DNA from: Halomarinibacterium sp034670265 | GTDB taxonomy: Bacteria; Bacteroidota; Bacteroidia; Flavobacteriales; Flavobacteriaceae | Direction: 5' to 3' | Assembly: GCA_034670265.1 (NCBI GenBank) | Contig: JAXMNU010000003.1 | Span: 124,001 to 188,000, forward strand | DNA length: 64,000 bases | The notes under the pieces: generated by a model | What the model saw: only the letters and a program-made list of their open reading frames with translations | What the model was told of the DNA's origin: nothing | Databases searched by the model: none | Shown: in pieces, positions 18,262 to 26,758 of the stretch | Position numbering within the stretch: the first letter of the stretch is position 1 | Layout of the letters: the number at the start of each line of letters is the position of its first letter | Translations under genes and position numbers: made by a program

Positions 18262-18282
18262 AATTGCACATTAAGTGCAATT
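18262..18282 (+). terminator. Hairpin terminator after pgk
   Basis: AATTGCAC and GTGCAATT form a perfect 8-bp stem with a 5-base loop, 10 bases past the pgk stop, with a loose T-rich stretch after it. The GTG that opens the next reading frame (18275) lies in this stem, arguing for a later start of that gene. Confidence 0.6.
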
Positions 18283-18322
18283 CATTAATTTTATCAAAAT
18301 TTTTAACCTACTCCCTCGTTAT

Positions 18323-19903
18323 ATGCCTATGTTTAAAAAGGTGATTTTATTAGCGGTGCTTATGGTTTTCGGGATTACGTTCTCGCAGGATAAGACACCT
18401 TCAAAAAAAGACAAAAAGAAGCAACTACCTCAAAAAACTATTCAGGTAGTAGATTCTATTTCGGTTCCTAAAATAGACGAGGAACTTCCTACAACAGTTG
18501 TTGCCACGAAGCTTAGAGACTCGGTTGTGTATCAGCTAGAAGATTTAAAACGTGCTCGAAAAATTGATTCGGTATGGTTAGCGCAGCTTTATAACAATGA
18601 CCTTTTCGAAGAAATTTATGGCTCCGTCGTAGAGTTGGATTATGAACCTGTGGAGTATGAAGAACTCCCCACCGAAGTGCTAAAACAACGCTTAAAAGAA
18701 TTGGATGCTCGCACCCCTTTTCATGTAGAATACAACCCTTCTTTAGAGAGTGTAATTAAAGGATACCTAAAAAACCGAAGAAAAACGATGGCTCGCCTTA
18801 TGGCTTTGAGCGATTACTATTTTCCTATGTTCGAAGAGGAAATGGCACGCCAAGGGTTGCCCATGGAAATGAAATATTTAGCGGTAATCGAATCGGCTTT
18901 AGACCCAAAAGCTACCTCAAGAGTAGGCGCCAAAGGACTTTGGCAATTTATGTTTCAAACAGGAAAAATGTTTGGATTGGATGTAAATAGCTATGTGGAT
19001 GAACGCACAGACCCACTAATGGCAACCGAAGCTGCGGCAAAATACTTGAAAAGCCTTCACAAAAGTTTGGGTGATTGGGATTTAGCCTTGGCAGCTTATA
19101 ATAGTGGTCCAGGGAATGTTTCAAAAGCGATAAGACGCTCTGGAGGAAAAACCAATTATTGGAACATTCGCCAATTTCTTCCACGGGAAACAGCAGGATA
19201 CCTTCCGGCTTTCTTAGCTACGATGTATATTTTTGAATATGCCGAAGAACACGGATTTAAAAGCCAAGGCCCTAAGTTTCCGTATATAGCTACAGATACG
19301 TTGCACATTAAAAAGATGATTACCTTAGAGCAGGTTTCTAAACTGACGAATATGGATTTAGCCGAAGTTGAGTTTTTAAATCCTTCATACAAACTTGGTG
19401 TTATTCCAGTAATAAAAGATGAAAATTACGTGTTAAGGCTACCTCTTGACGCTATTGGGAAATTTGTAAATAACGAAGAAGCTATTTATGATTTAGCTGA
19501 AGAAGAATTTAACGATAGAGAAAAACCACTTCCTCAGCTTTTTGAACAAAATGATAAAATTCGCTATCGCGTACGAAGCGGGGATTATTTAGGAAGAATA
19601 GCCGAAAAATACGGTGTTTCAATAAGTCAAATAAAGCGATGGAATGGTTTAAGAAGCAATAACCTGCGAGTGGGACAAAGGTTAACTATTTATCCCAAAG
19701 GCGCCCAAATAAGTACTTCTGAAAATAGTACTTCTGTTGCAACAACTGAAAACGTAAAAACATATACTGTAAAAAGCGGTGATACCCTTTGGAGCATATC
19801 TAAAAAATTCCCCAATATTTCTATTGACGATTTAAAAAAGTGGAACGATATTAGTGGTAATAATATAAAACCAGGAATGAGACTAAAAGTTTCAAAAGGT
19901 TAA
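18323..19903 (+). CDS. LysM-containing lytic transglycosylase (MltD-like)
   Basis: This exported enzyme cleaves the glycan strands of peptidoglycan without water, leaving 1,6-anhydro-muramic acid. From the ATG at 18323 (526 aa) a signal peptide runs to TFSQ. The SLT catalytic domain shows AVIESALDPKA with the catalytic glutamate near residue 189, SRVGAKGLWQFM and LAAYNSGPGNV. Two LysM peptidoglycan-binding repeats close the protein (about 414-458 and 480-525), the second beginning YTVKSGDTLWSISK. The fold and order match MltD. An upstream frame start at 18275 is rejected because it lies in the pgk terminator. Confidence 0.9.
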   Translation: MPMFKKVILLAVLMVFGITFSQDKTPSKKDKKKQLPQKTIQVVDSISVPKIDEELPTTVVATKLRDSVVYQLEDLKRARKIDSVWLAQLYNNDLFEEIYGSVVELDYEPVEYEELPTEVLKQRLKELDARTPFHVEYNPSLESVIKGYLKNRRKTMARLMALSDYYFPMFEEEMARQGLPMEMKYLAVIESALDPKATSRVGAKGLWQFMFQTGKMFGLDVNSYVDERTDPLMATEAAAKYLKSLHKSLGDWDLALAAYNSGPGNVSKAIRRSGGKTNYWNIRQFLPRETAGYLPAFLATMYIFEYAEEHGFKSQGPKFPYIATDTLHIKKMITLEQVSKLTNMDLAEVEFLNPSYKLGVIPVIKDENYVLRLPLDAIGKFVNNEEAIYDLAEEEFNDREKPLPQLFEQNDKIRYRVRSGDYLGRIAEKYGVSISQIKRWNGLRSNNLRVGQRLTIYPKGAQISTSENSTSVATTENVKTYTVKSGDTLWSISKKFPNISIDDLKKWNDISGNNIKPGMRLKVSKG

Positions 19904-19930
19904 CTTTGTATTAATTATACCATTATCCAA

Positions 19931-20914
19931 ATGAAAATACTTTTATACCCGCTCGTTTTTAGCATGCTATTGTTTTTTTCTTGTGATAATTCAACAGGAA
20001 AAAGAGACACCTCTTATTTAAAAGAATCTGTTGGAGCCATTAATGGGTTACAGGTTGTTATTTCCAATACTTTATGGAACGATTCCGTAGGAGAAAAAAT
20101 TAGAGAATATTTTGCTGCACCGGCTGATGGATTACCTCAAATTGAACCCATTTTTTCAATAAATCAAATTCAGCCAGAAAATTTTAGCGATTTTGCACGC
20201 ACCTATCGTACTTTTTTATACGTTGATTTAGGAAAAGAAGATACGGTAAAAGTGAAAAAGGATTCTTATGCAAAACCACAAATAGGAGCCTTTATTACTG
20301 CCACTTCTGAAGATAAATTAATTGAACTTATAGAGGCAAATCAAGAAAGCATTATAAATACCTTTAAATCTTTCGAAATTAAAGAGCGGCAACGAAGAAC
20401 AAATATCTCTTTACTCACAGTAGATTCCCTTAAAGAACGATTTGGAATCTCTTTAAAAATTCCATCTGCGTACCGTGTGGCATCAGCTTGTAACGATTTT
20501 TATTGGATTCGTAAAGATCTTAAATCAAACGGAAGTACAAACATATTAGTGTATGAAGTTCCACTAAATGTGATTGGCCGAGATAGTAGCATTATTGGGG
20601 ATATTATTAAAGTAAGAGACACCATAGGTTCTGGGTATTTGCCAGTAGAAGACGATGATTTATTTGTAACAGAAGAAGCTTTTGCGCCCTATCTTTTTAC
20701 TACAGAAATTGACGGAAAATTTGCTTATGAAACCAAAGGAACGTGGGAGGTGAAAGATAATTTTATGGCAGGACCGTTTCTTAATTATGCGATTAAAGAT
20801 GAAAAAAATAATCGGTTTTTAATAATTGAAGGCTTTACGCACGCACCCTCTATGGAAAAGCGGGATCTTCAATTTGAATTGGAGTCTATTATAAAAACCA
20901 CAAAGTTTGAATAG
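19931..20914 (+). CDS. DUF4837 family lipoprotein
   Basis: The 327-residue protein has a lipoprotein signal peptide with the lipobox LLFFSC, the modified cysteine being about residue 18. The mature part reads as a DUF4837 protein, a family largely restricted to Bacteroidota and of unknown function: an early AINGLQVVI stretch, DFYWIRKDL in the middle, and the final GPFLNYAI...LIIEGFTHAP block. It follows the lytic transglycosylase by 27 bases and precedes a small anchored protein, so an envelope role is plausible but inferred from position only. Confidence 0.8.
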   Translation: MKILLYPLVFSMLLFFSCDNSTGKRDTSYLKESVGAINGLQVVISNTLWNDSVGEKIREYFAAPADGLPQIEPIFSINQIQPENFSDFARTYRTFLYVDLGKEDTVKVKKDSYAKPQIGAFITATSEDKLIELIEANQESIINTFKSFEIKERQRRTNISLLTVDSLKERFGISLKIPSAYRVASACNDFYWIRKDLKSNGSTNILVYEVPLNVIGRDSSIIGDIIKVRDTIGSGYLPVEDDDLFVTEEAFAPYLFTTEIDGKFAYETKGTWEVKDNFMAGPFLNYAIKDEKNNRFLIIEGFTHAPSMEKRDLQFELESIIKTTKFE

Positions 20915-20923
20915 ATATATTCA

Positions 20924-21340
20924 ATGAAAAAAGCGATAGTTATTCTTATAATACTTTGCTTGGTATTTATACTTTACGATAAATTTTTCAAAAAAGAAAC
21001 CCAAATTCTTAGTTATTCAGAATTACCAGAGAAAGTTAAAACAGAATTTGTTAAAATTACAAAAAGCAATCATTTTATAATGATTGGGAATACAAATACT
21101 AATTGTTTAACAAATGCTTCATCAGCTGGTATACCTAATTTTATTCCATTAATAAAGATTAAAACTTGTATTAGTTCACATTATTTAGACTTTACCGATA
21201 CAACAATTAGAGCTTATGTTATTGATGGAAAAGATATTTACCATATTTATGAAAATAAAGTTTGGTCAAGAAAGGAAAGTAAACCTAATTCTGATTTTTT
21301 CAATTTAGACACTCTGAGCTATAAAAAGATATACAAATAA
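20924..21340 (+). CDS. Small membrane-anchored protein of unknown function
   Basis: The 138-residue protein is not recognised. It has an N-terminal hydrophobic helix (about residues 3-18), probably an uncleaved anchor, then a polar domain with two cysteines in NTNCLTNASS and KTCISSHY that could form a disulfide outside the cytoplasm. It starts 9 bases after the DUF4837 stop and so is likely the last gene of that transcript, before a strong terminator. Confidence 0.6.
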   Translation: MKKAIVILIILCLVFILYDKFFKKETQILSYSELPEKVKTEFVKITKSNHFIMIGNTNTNCLTNASSAGIPNFIPLIKIKTCISSHYLDFTDTTIRAYVIDGKDIYHIYENKVWSRKESKPNSDFFNLDTLSYKKIYK

Positions 21341-21371
21341 AAAACCCGAAGCTTAATAGCTTCGGGTTTTT
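21341..21371. terminator. Bidirectional terminator between the small protein gene and tatA
   Basis: AAAACCCGAAGC and GCTTCGGGTTTT form a long GC-bearing stem around the loop TTAATA. It is flanked by A runs on the left and T runs on the right, so it can stop transcription from both converging genes. Confidence 0.92.
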
Positions 21372-21390
21372 TGTGATAAGGCAGGAAAAA

Positions 21391-21576
21391 TTATTTCTTT
21401 TCTTCCAGTTTATCACCTTTATCTTCTTTAGAAGCATCTTTAAATTCTTTAATTCCGCTTCCTAATCCTCGCATTAATTCTGGAATTTTCTTTCCTCCAA
21501 AAAGTAATAAAACAATAATGACAATAAGAACGATTTGCCAAGGACCAATTGCAAGGGGTATAAAAAGTGCTTCCAT
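21391..21576 (-). CDS. tatA: Sec-independent translocase subunit TatA
   Basis: TatA forms the pore-like component that moves folded twin-arginine substrates across the inner membrane. The 61-residue protein has the family layout: a short N-terminal helix (about 13-29, IVLIVIIVLLLFG), the FGGKKIPEL hinge with its conserved Phe-Gly, then an amphipathic helix and a charged Lys/Glu/Asp tail. TatA and TatB/TatE cannot be told apart from length alone. Its own -7 element lies at 21597. Confidence 0.92.
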   Translation of the reverse strand: MEALFIPLAIGPWQIVLIVIIVLLLFGGKKIPELMRGLGSGIKEFKDASKEDKGDKLEEKK

Positions 21577-21596
21577 TTTAGTTTAATTTTATGATA

Positions 21597-21604
21597 CAAA
21601 GGTA
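21597..21604 (-). promoter_or_regulatory. -7 promoter element of tatA
   Basis: On the minus strand it reads TACCTTTG, matching TAnnTTTG, 20 bases upstream of the tatA ATG. Confidence 0.65.
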
Positions 21605-21656
21605 ACAAGAAATCCTTAGATAGAACGTTTTCATTACAAGTTTAGCATAAACCACG

Positions 21657-21664
21657 TACATTTG
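21657..21664 (+). promoter_or_regulatory. -7 promoter element of the M23 peptidase gene
   Basis: TACATTTG matches TAnnTTTG and ends 20 bases before the ATG at 21685. A second match, TATTTTTG at 21674-21681, is closer to the start and would give an almost leaderless message. Confidence 0.55.
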
Positions 21665-21684
21665 TAAACCTATTATTTTTGTAA

Positions 21685-22551
21685 ATGCAAGAAAAAGAAA
21701 GAAGAGGGAAGAAAATAAAGAAGAAATTACTTCATAAATATCGTTTAGTTGTTCTAAATGAAGAAACCTTTGAAGAACGTTTTTCTTTTAAACTAAACAG
21801 ACTAAATGTCTTTGTATTTAGTTCTATAGCTGCACTCATTTTAATTGCGGGCACAACTATACTTATCGCTTTTACTCCATTGCGTGAATATATCCCAGGA
21901 TATTCTTCCACATCTTTAAAAAAGAAAGCGACAGAATTAACCTATCAAACAGACTCTCTTCAACAAAGATTATTGATAAATCAACAATATCTTGCCTCTA
22001 TAAAAAGAGTGTTAACGGGTGATGTAAAAGCCCAAAATTTTAATAGAGACTCGATTCTTCAGGTAGTTAGAAAAGAAATAAGCGAATCTGCGTTTTTACC
22101 TTCAAAACAGGATTCAATACTAAGAGAAAAGGTGCAGCAAGAAGATAAATACAATCCCTTAACTGCGAACTCAGAATTAAATTTTGTGTTATTTGCCCCT
22201 GTAAGAGGAACTATTTCTGAAGATTATAATCCTTCAAAAAAGCATTTTGCTGTAGATATTGTGACAGCCAAAAATAGTGCTGTAAAAGCTGTTGCAGATG
22301 GCACAGTTATATTTTCTGGTTGGACCGCAGATGCAGGCTATGTAATCCTTTTAGAACATAGTTCCAATTTAATTTCAGTTTATAAGCACAACGCATCCTT
22401 ATCAAAAGAGCAAGGAGATTTAGTGGAAGCTGGTGAGGTAATTGCAACCGTTGGGAATACTGGAGAACTAACAACAGGGCCCCATCTTCATTTTGAACTT
22501 TGGAGCGACGGCTATCCAATAAATCCAAAAAACTTTATCGATTTTAACTAA
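21685..22551 (+). CDS. M23 family metallopeptidase (murein endopeptidase)
   Basis: The 288-residue protein has a basic N-terminus, one membrane helix (about 43-66), a short helical linker and a C-terminal LytM/M23 domain. The zinc site looks intact: HFAVD near residue 187 (H-x3-D) and GPHLHFEL near 266 (H-x-H). Catalytic members cut peptide cross-links in peptidoglycan; intact ligands argue against an EnvC-like pseudo-enzyme. The next gene starts 1 base after its stop. Confidence 0.88.
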   Translation: MQEKERRGKKIKKKLLHKYRLVVLNEETFEERFSFKLNRLNVFVFSSIAALILIAGTTILIAFTPLREYIPGYSSTSLKKKATELTYQTDSLQQRLLINQQYLASIKRVLTGDVKAQNFNRDSILQVVRKEISESAFLPSKQDSILREKVQQEDKYNPLTANSELNFVLFAPVRGTISEDYNPSKKHFAVDIVTAKNSAVKAVADGTVIFSGWTADAGYVILLEHSSNLISVYKHNASLSKEQGDLVEAGEVIATVGNTGELTTGPHLHFELWSDGYPINPKNFIDFN

Positions 22552-22552
22552 A

Positions 22553-24049
22553 ATGACGCTAAAATCCTTTGGAGCTAAACTTTTTGCCAAAACCATCGTG
22601 ATACAAATCTCTGGATGGTCATCAAAACCTATTGAAACACAACAAAAAGTCTTTAATGAGCTAATTTCGAAAGCAAAAAACACAAAATTTGGAAAAGAGC
22701 ATAACTTTTCTGAAATATTGTCTTTTGAAGATTTTGCAAAGAATGTCCCAATTAGAGACTATGAAGAGTTGCGGCCATACATCGATCAAGTTGTGGAAGG
22801 GAATGCAGACATATTGTGGCCAGGAAAACCCTTGTATTTTGCCAAAACCTCTGGCACCACTTCGGGAGCAAAATATATTCCGCTTACCAAGGACTCCATG
22901 CCACACCATATTCGGGCCGCTAGAAATGCAATTCTTTGTTATATTAATGAAACAGGGAATACAAAAATTGTAGATGGGAAAATGATTTTTCTACAAGGAA
23001 GCCCAGTACTTAAAGAGCAAAATGGGATTAACCTGGGCAGACTTTCAGGAATTGTAGCGCATTATGTTCCAAAATATTTACAAAAGAATAGACTACCCTC
23101 TTGGGAAACCAATTGTATTGAGGACTGGGAAGAAAAAGTAGATGCTATTGTAACCGAAACGAAAGATGAAAACTTGTCTATTATTAGCGGAATACCGTCT
23201 TGGGTACAAATGTATTTTGAACGACTACGTGCCGCAACGAATAAAAATGTGGGAGAGTTATTTGAGAATTTTGAACTTTTTATTTATGGCGGAGTGAACT
23301 ACGAACCCTACCGTCAAAAATTTGAAAATCTTATAGGTAGAAAAGTAGATAGCATTGAACTATACCCTGCATCTGAAGGCTTTTTTGCTTTTCAGAATGA
23401 GCAAAACGATAAAGGGTTATTGTTGCAATTGAATTCTGGAATTTTTTACGAATTTGTCGAAGCTGACACCTTTTTTTCAGACAATCCAGAACGACTCACC
23501 ATTGCCGATGTTAAAGTGGGAGTAAATTATGTCATGATTGTTTCTACTAATGCAGGATTATGGGGCTATAATTTGGGAGATACGATCATGTTTACTTCAA
23601 CCAAACCCTATAAGCTTATCGTATCGGGACGGATAAAACATTTTATTTCTGCCTTTGGAGAGCACGTTATTGGCAAAGAAGTGGAACAAGCCATGCAAGA
23701 GGTTTCAGAACAACTTAGATTTTCAATTTCAGAATTCACTGTGGCTCCTCAAACCGAAACTCAAAATGGGGAATTACCCTACCACGAATGGCTTATTGAG
23801 TTTGATGAAACTCCGAAAAATCTAAAAGAAGTTGCTACCTCCCTTGATGAATCCCTCCAAAAACAGAACAGTTATTATTTCGATTTAATTAAGGGGAAAG
23901 TGCTTCAGCCATTAAAAATTACAACACTTAAAAAAGGAGCTTTCAATGATTTTATGAAAAGCCAAGGAAAGCTAGGTGGGCAAAACAAAGTGCCACGACT
24001 TGCCAATGACCGAAAAATTGCAAACGAACTAGTAAAACTTCAAGGGTAA
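22553..24049 (+). CDS. GH3-family acyl-adenylating enzyme
   Basis: The 498-residue protein belongs to the GH3 family, best known from plant auxin- and jasmonate-amino acid conjugases but also common in Bacteroidota. The ATP-binding loop is FAKTSGTTSGAKYIPLT near residue 100, the acyl-binding and adenylate motif YPASEGFFAFQ lies near 270, and STNAGLWGYNLGDTI near 325 is the family signature. It probably activates a carboxylate as acyl-AMP and transfers it to an amine. The substrate is unknown. It is co-directional with, and 1 base from, the M23 gene. Confidence 0.85.
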   Translation: MTLKSFGAKLFAKTIVIQISGWSSKPIETQQKVFNELISKAKNTKFGKEHNFSEILSFEDFAKNVPIRDYEELRPYIDQVVEGNADILWPGKPLYFAKTSGTTSGAKYIPLTKDSMPHHIRAARNAILCYINETGNTKIVDGKMIFLQGSPVLKEQNGINLGRLSGIVAHYVPKYLQKNRLPSWETNCIEDWEEKVDAIVTETKDENLSIISGIPSWVQMYFERLRAATNKNVGELFENFELFIYGGVNYEPYRQKFENLIGRKVDSIELYPASEGFFAFQNEQNDKGLLLQLNSGIFYEFVEADTFFSDNPERLTIADVKVGVNYVMIVSTNAGLWGYNLGDTIMFTSTKPYKLIVSGRIKHFISAFGEHVIGKEVEQAMQEVSEQLRFSISEFTVAPQTETQNGELPYHEWLIEFDETPKNLKEVATSLDESLQKQNSYYFDLIKGKVLQPLKITTLKKGAFNDFMKSQGKLGGQNKVPRLANDRKIANELVKLQG

Positions 24050-24057
24050 AATAATAC

Positions 24058-24065
24058 TATCTTTG
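24058..24065 (+). promoter_or_regulatory. -7 promoter element of the DUF6909 gene
   Basis: TATCTTTG matches TAnnTTTG and ends only 8 bases before the ATG at 24074, which would give a very short or absent leader. Confidence 0.55.
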
Positions 24066-24073
24066 CCAAGAAA

Positions 24074-25735
24074 ATGAATCCACAAATTTCACATAAACGA
24101 ACTCGAGCACAGGAGAGCTCAAGCGCCATAGAAAGGTTATATATCACAATGCGGCACTTATTTAACAGAGGTTTTTATAAGCCTATGGGGATTAGTGGCG
24201 AAACGCTACGCGAGGCATTGCTTATTTTACGTCCAGAAATTTATGGTTCTATTGCCGATGAAAAAATTGAACTACAAGGGCTGCTTTACGTTATGGACAG
24301 ACTTCCATATGGGATTGAAGAATGTACGTTTATAAATTTAACAAGTGACGAAGGCTATAAGAAATCGCATTTCACTCCTATCATTCCTGCAAAGAGAAGA
24401 CGAAACTGCTATCGTATTGACGATGAGCAAATGAATATTGAAATTACGCGTGGGCGAAGTGAAATTTATGACATATTAACCCATCTTACCTTTCTCTATA
24501 TCGAGTCGCACAAGATTATGAAGCAGGTGCTCATTAATGACGATGGCGAACTCATTAGAGATTGGGAAAAGCTTGAAGACGCTGTTTTAAACAAAAAAAC
24601 ACTTACTCAAAAGGATAAAGAAATTGCACTAACACATACGGCTAATTTTTTAGGCCGAACTTTTGAGGAAGTAAATGAAGTATATCCTTTGTTTTCTTGT
24701 AAAGAGGACGAACATAGATTTTTAAAAATTATTTATTATCTAGGAAAAGGTGCTATTACCGAAACACTTTCGGATAAGAAAAGGCTCATTACTTTTAGCC
24801 CCGTACTAAGAGAACGTTTAGGGCATCACATCCACGGCGAACGATGGGCATATAGAATTAAAAAAGAACTTTTTGATAAAGGGTTATTAGGACGTCCACT
24901 ACATATTATTAGTGCTAATATGCACAGTGTGATGAACAGTCTTTTTGCTGAAGAAGCTTTAACGACAGAGAAAAAAGGGAAAACGACACTTCAATTGTTT
25001 GAAGCTTTAAGCAAATCGGATAGTGGGAAATTGAGAGAAAAGGTGACTAAGAAAGCACTTCAAAATGGGATGATTTATTTACCAGACGAAAGTGGAACAA
25101 ACATAGATGTTCAGGTTTTTGACACTGAAAAGTTTTCAAATTTAAATCCCGATAATCCTGAAAAGCCTGTTTTGTTGGTCATGGATTACGCCTTTGGAGA
25201 ACAGGCTTATGAAACGATGGATGAACTCCTGAAACCTTTTCAGCACAACGGAAAAAAGGAATATTTAAATGTAGAGTCCATTTCCATTATGGGGAAAGCA
25301 GGAATTCTGGAAGGTGGTAAAGGTGATATTATGATCCCTTCTTCACATATTTTTGAAGGCACCGCAGACAATTATCCTTTTAAAAATAGATTAAAGAAAA
25401 GCCATTTTGGAGAGAATGTAAAGGTATGCTCTGGAGCAATGATTACTGTCTTGGGAACATCACTTCAAAATAAGGATATTCTTACTTTCTTTTACAATTC
25501 GTCTTGGAATGTAATTGGTTTGGAAATGGAAGGTGCCCATTACCAAAAAGCTATCCAGTCTGCATCCAAAATTAGGCGAAGTATTAGCCCAAAAGTTGAG
25601 GTGAGATATGCGTACTACGCATCGGACAACCCTCTTGAAACAGGAAGTACCTTAGCCTCAGGAGGACTAGGCACCACAGGTGTACGACCTACCTATTTAA
25701 TTACAGAAAAAATTTTAGAACAAATACTTAAGTAG
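24074..25735 (+). CDS. DUF6909 family protein with nucleoside-phosphorylase-like C-terminus
   Basis: The 553-residue cytoplasmic protein fits DUF6909, a Bacteroidota family without assigned function. The N-terminal half (to about 300) is mostly helical. The C-terminal half reads like a purine nucleoside phosphorylase/AMP nucleosidase fold: VLLVMDYAFGEQA, GKAGILEGGKGDIMIPSS (compare the glycine-rich GD-x-x-P segment), VIGLEMEGAHY (compare the ME motif that binds ribose) and YYASDNPLETG (compare the SD-x-P loop). This reading is mine and needs a structure comparison. Its short leader promoter separates it from GH3. Confidence 0.7.
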   Translation: MNPQISHKRTRAQESSSAIERLYITMRHLFNRGFYKPMGISGETLREALLILRPEIYGSIADEKIELQGLLYVMDRLPYGIEECTFINLTSDEGYKKSHFTPIIPAKRRRNCYRIDDEQMNIEITRGRSEIYDILTHLTFLYIESHKIMKQVLINDDGELIRDWEKLEDAVLNKKTLTQKDKEIALTHTANFLGRTFEEVNEVYPLFSCKEDEHRFLKIIYYLGKGAITETLSDKKRLITFSPVLRERLGHHIHGERWAYRIKKELFDKGLLGRPLHIISANMHSVMNSLFAEEALTTEKKGKTTLQLFEALSKSDSGKLREKVTKKALQNGMIYLPDESGTNIDVQVFDTEKFSNLNPDNPEKPVLLVMDYAFGEQAYETMDELLKPFQHNGKKEYLNVESISIMGKAGILEGGKGDIMIPSSHIFEGTADNYPFKNRLKKSHFGENVKVCSGAMITVLGTSLQNKDILTFFYNSSWNVIGLEMEGAHYQKAIQSASKIRRSISPKVEVRYAYYASDNPLETGSTLASGGLGTTGVRPTYLITEKILEQILK

Positions 25736-25741
25736 TACGAT

Positions 25742-26758
25742 TTGGCAAAGAAAACAGTTTTAGTAACAGGAGGAGCAGGGTTTATAGGTTCTAACTATGT
25801 GGGCTACGTTTTGGAAAATTTTGAAGATGAAATTGTGGTTCTTGATAAGTTAACCTATGCAGGGGATCTTAGGAACTTAGAAGCGTTTAACGACCACCCT
25901 AACTATCATTTTGTAAAAGGAGATATATGTGATTCAACATTGCTAGAATCCCTTTTTAACAAATATCAATTTCAAGAAGTAGTGCATTTTGCCGCAGAAT
26001 CTCATGTGGATAATTCAATTACGGGACCTTCGGCTTTTATCGAAACCAATATTGTTGGAACGTTTCAACTATTGCAAGCAACTTATAAATTATGGATGAA
26101 TGGTCCAAACCAATTAAAAGAATCTTTTAAAGAAGCAAGATTTCTTCATGTTTCCACCGATGAGGTTTATGGAACCTTGGGAGAGACCGGACTGTTTACT
26201 GAAGAAACCTCTTATGCTCCAAATAGCCCGTATAGTGCTTCGAAAGCATCTTCAGATTTTATTGTACGCAGCTATTTTCATACCTATGGCTTGCCAGTTG
26301 TTACTACAAATTGTTCCAATAATTATGGCCCCAATCAGCATAAAGAGAAGCTAATCCCTACGATCATTCGAAAAGGACTTTCGGGTGAACCCATTCCTAT
26401 TTATGGAGATGGACAAAACGTAAGAGACTGGTTGTATGTTAAAGATCATTGTGTGGGAATTAAATTGGCTTTAGGTAAAGGAACCTTAGGTGAAACCTAT
26501 AATATTGGCGGGCGAAACGAAAGAAAAAACTTGTACATTGCACATACCATTTGTGAGCTTTTAGACGAATTAAAACCAAAAGAAGACTCCTATAAAAATC
26601 AAATATCTTTTGTTACCGATCGTCCGGGACACGATTTTAGGTATGCAATTGATGCTTCAAAAATTGAAAATGAACTGGGATGGAAGGCCGATGAAACTTT
26701 TGAAACAGGCATAAAAAAAACCGTTCAATGGTATTTACAAAACACTAATAGATTATGA
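25742..26758 (+). CDS. rfbB: dTDP-glucose 4,6-dehydratase
   Basis: RfbB makes dTDP-4-keto-6-deoxyglucose, the second step to dTDP-L-rhamnose. It is a 338-residue extended SDR protein: NAD-binding TGGAGFIGSNY at residue 8, DEVYGTLG with the catalytic Asp/Glu pair, and the YSASKAS catalytic tyrosine/lysine. The start is TTG at 25742; no ATG precedes the Rossmann motif. It opens the polysaccharide locus and overlaps rfbA by the ATGA tetranucleotide. Confidence 0.95.
   Translation: MAKKTVLVTGGAGFIGSNYVGYVLENFEDEIVVLDKLTYAGDLRNLEAFNDHPNYHFVKGDICDSTLLESLFNKYQFQEVVHFAAESHVDNSITGPSAFIETNIVGTFQLLQATYKLWMNGPNQLKESFKEARFLHVSTDEVYGTLGETGLFTEETSYAPNSPYSASKASSDFIVRSYFHTYGLPVVTTNCSNNYGPNQHKEKLIPTIIRKGLSGEPIPIYGDGQNVRDWLYVKDHCVGIKLALGKGTLGETYNIGGRNERKNLYIAHTICELLDELKPKEDSYKNQISFVTDRPGHDFRYAIDASKIENELGWKADETFETGIKKTVQWYLQNTNRL

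Noticed and set aside
18275..18322. Upstream extension of the lytic transglycosylase
   Set aside because: It lies in the pgk hairpin terminator and would precede the signal peptide with unrelated residues.
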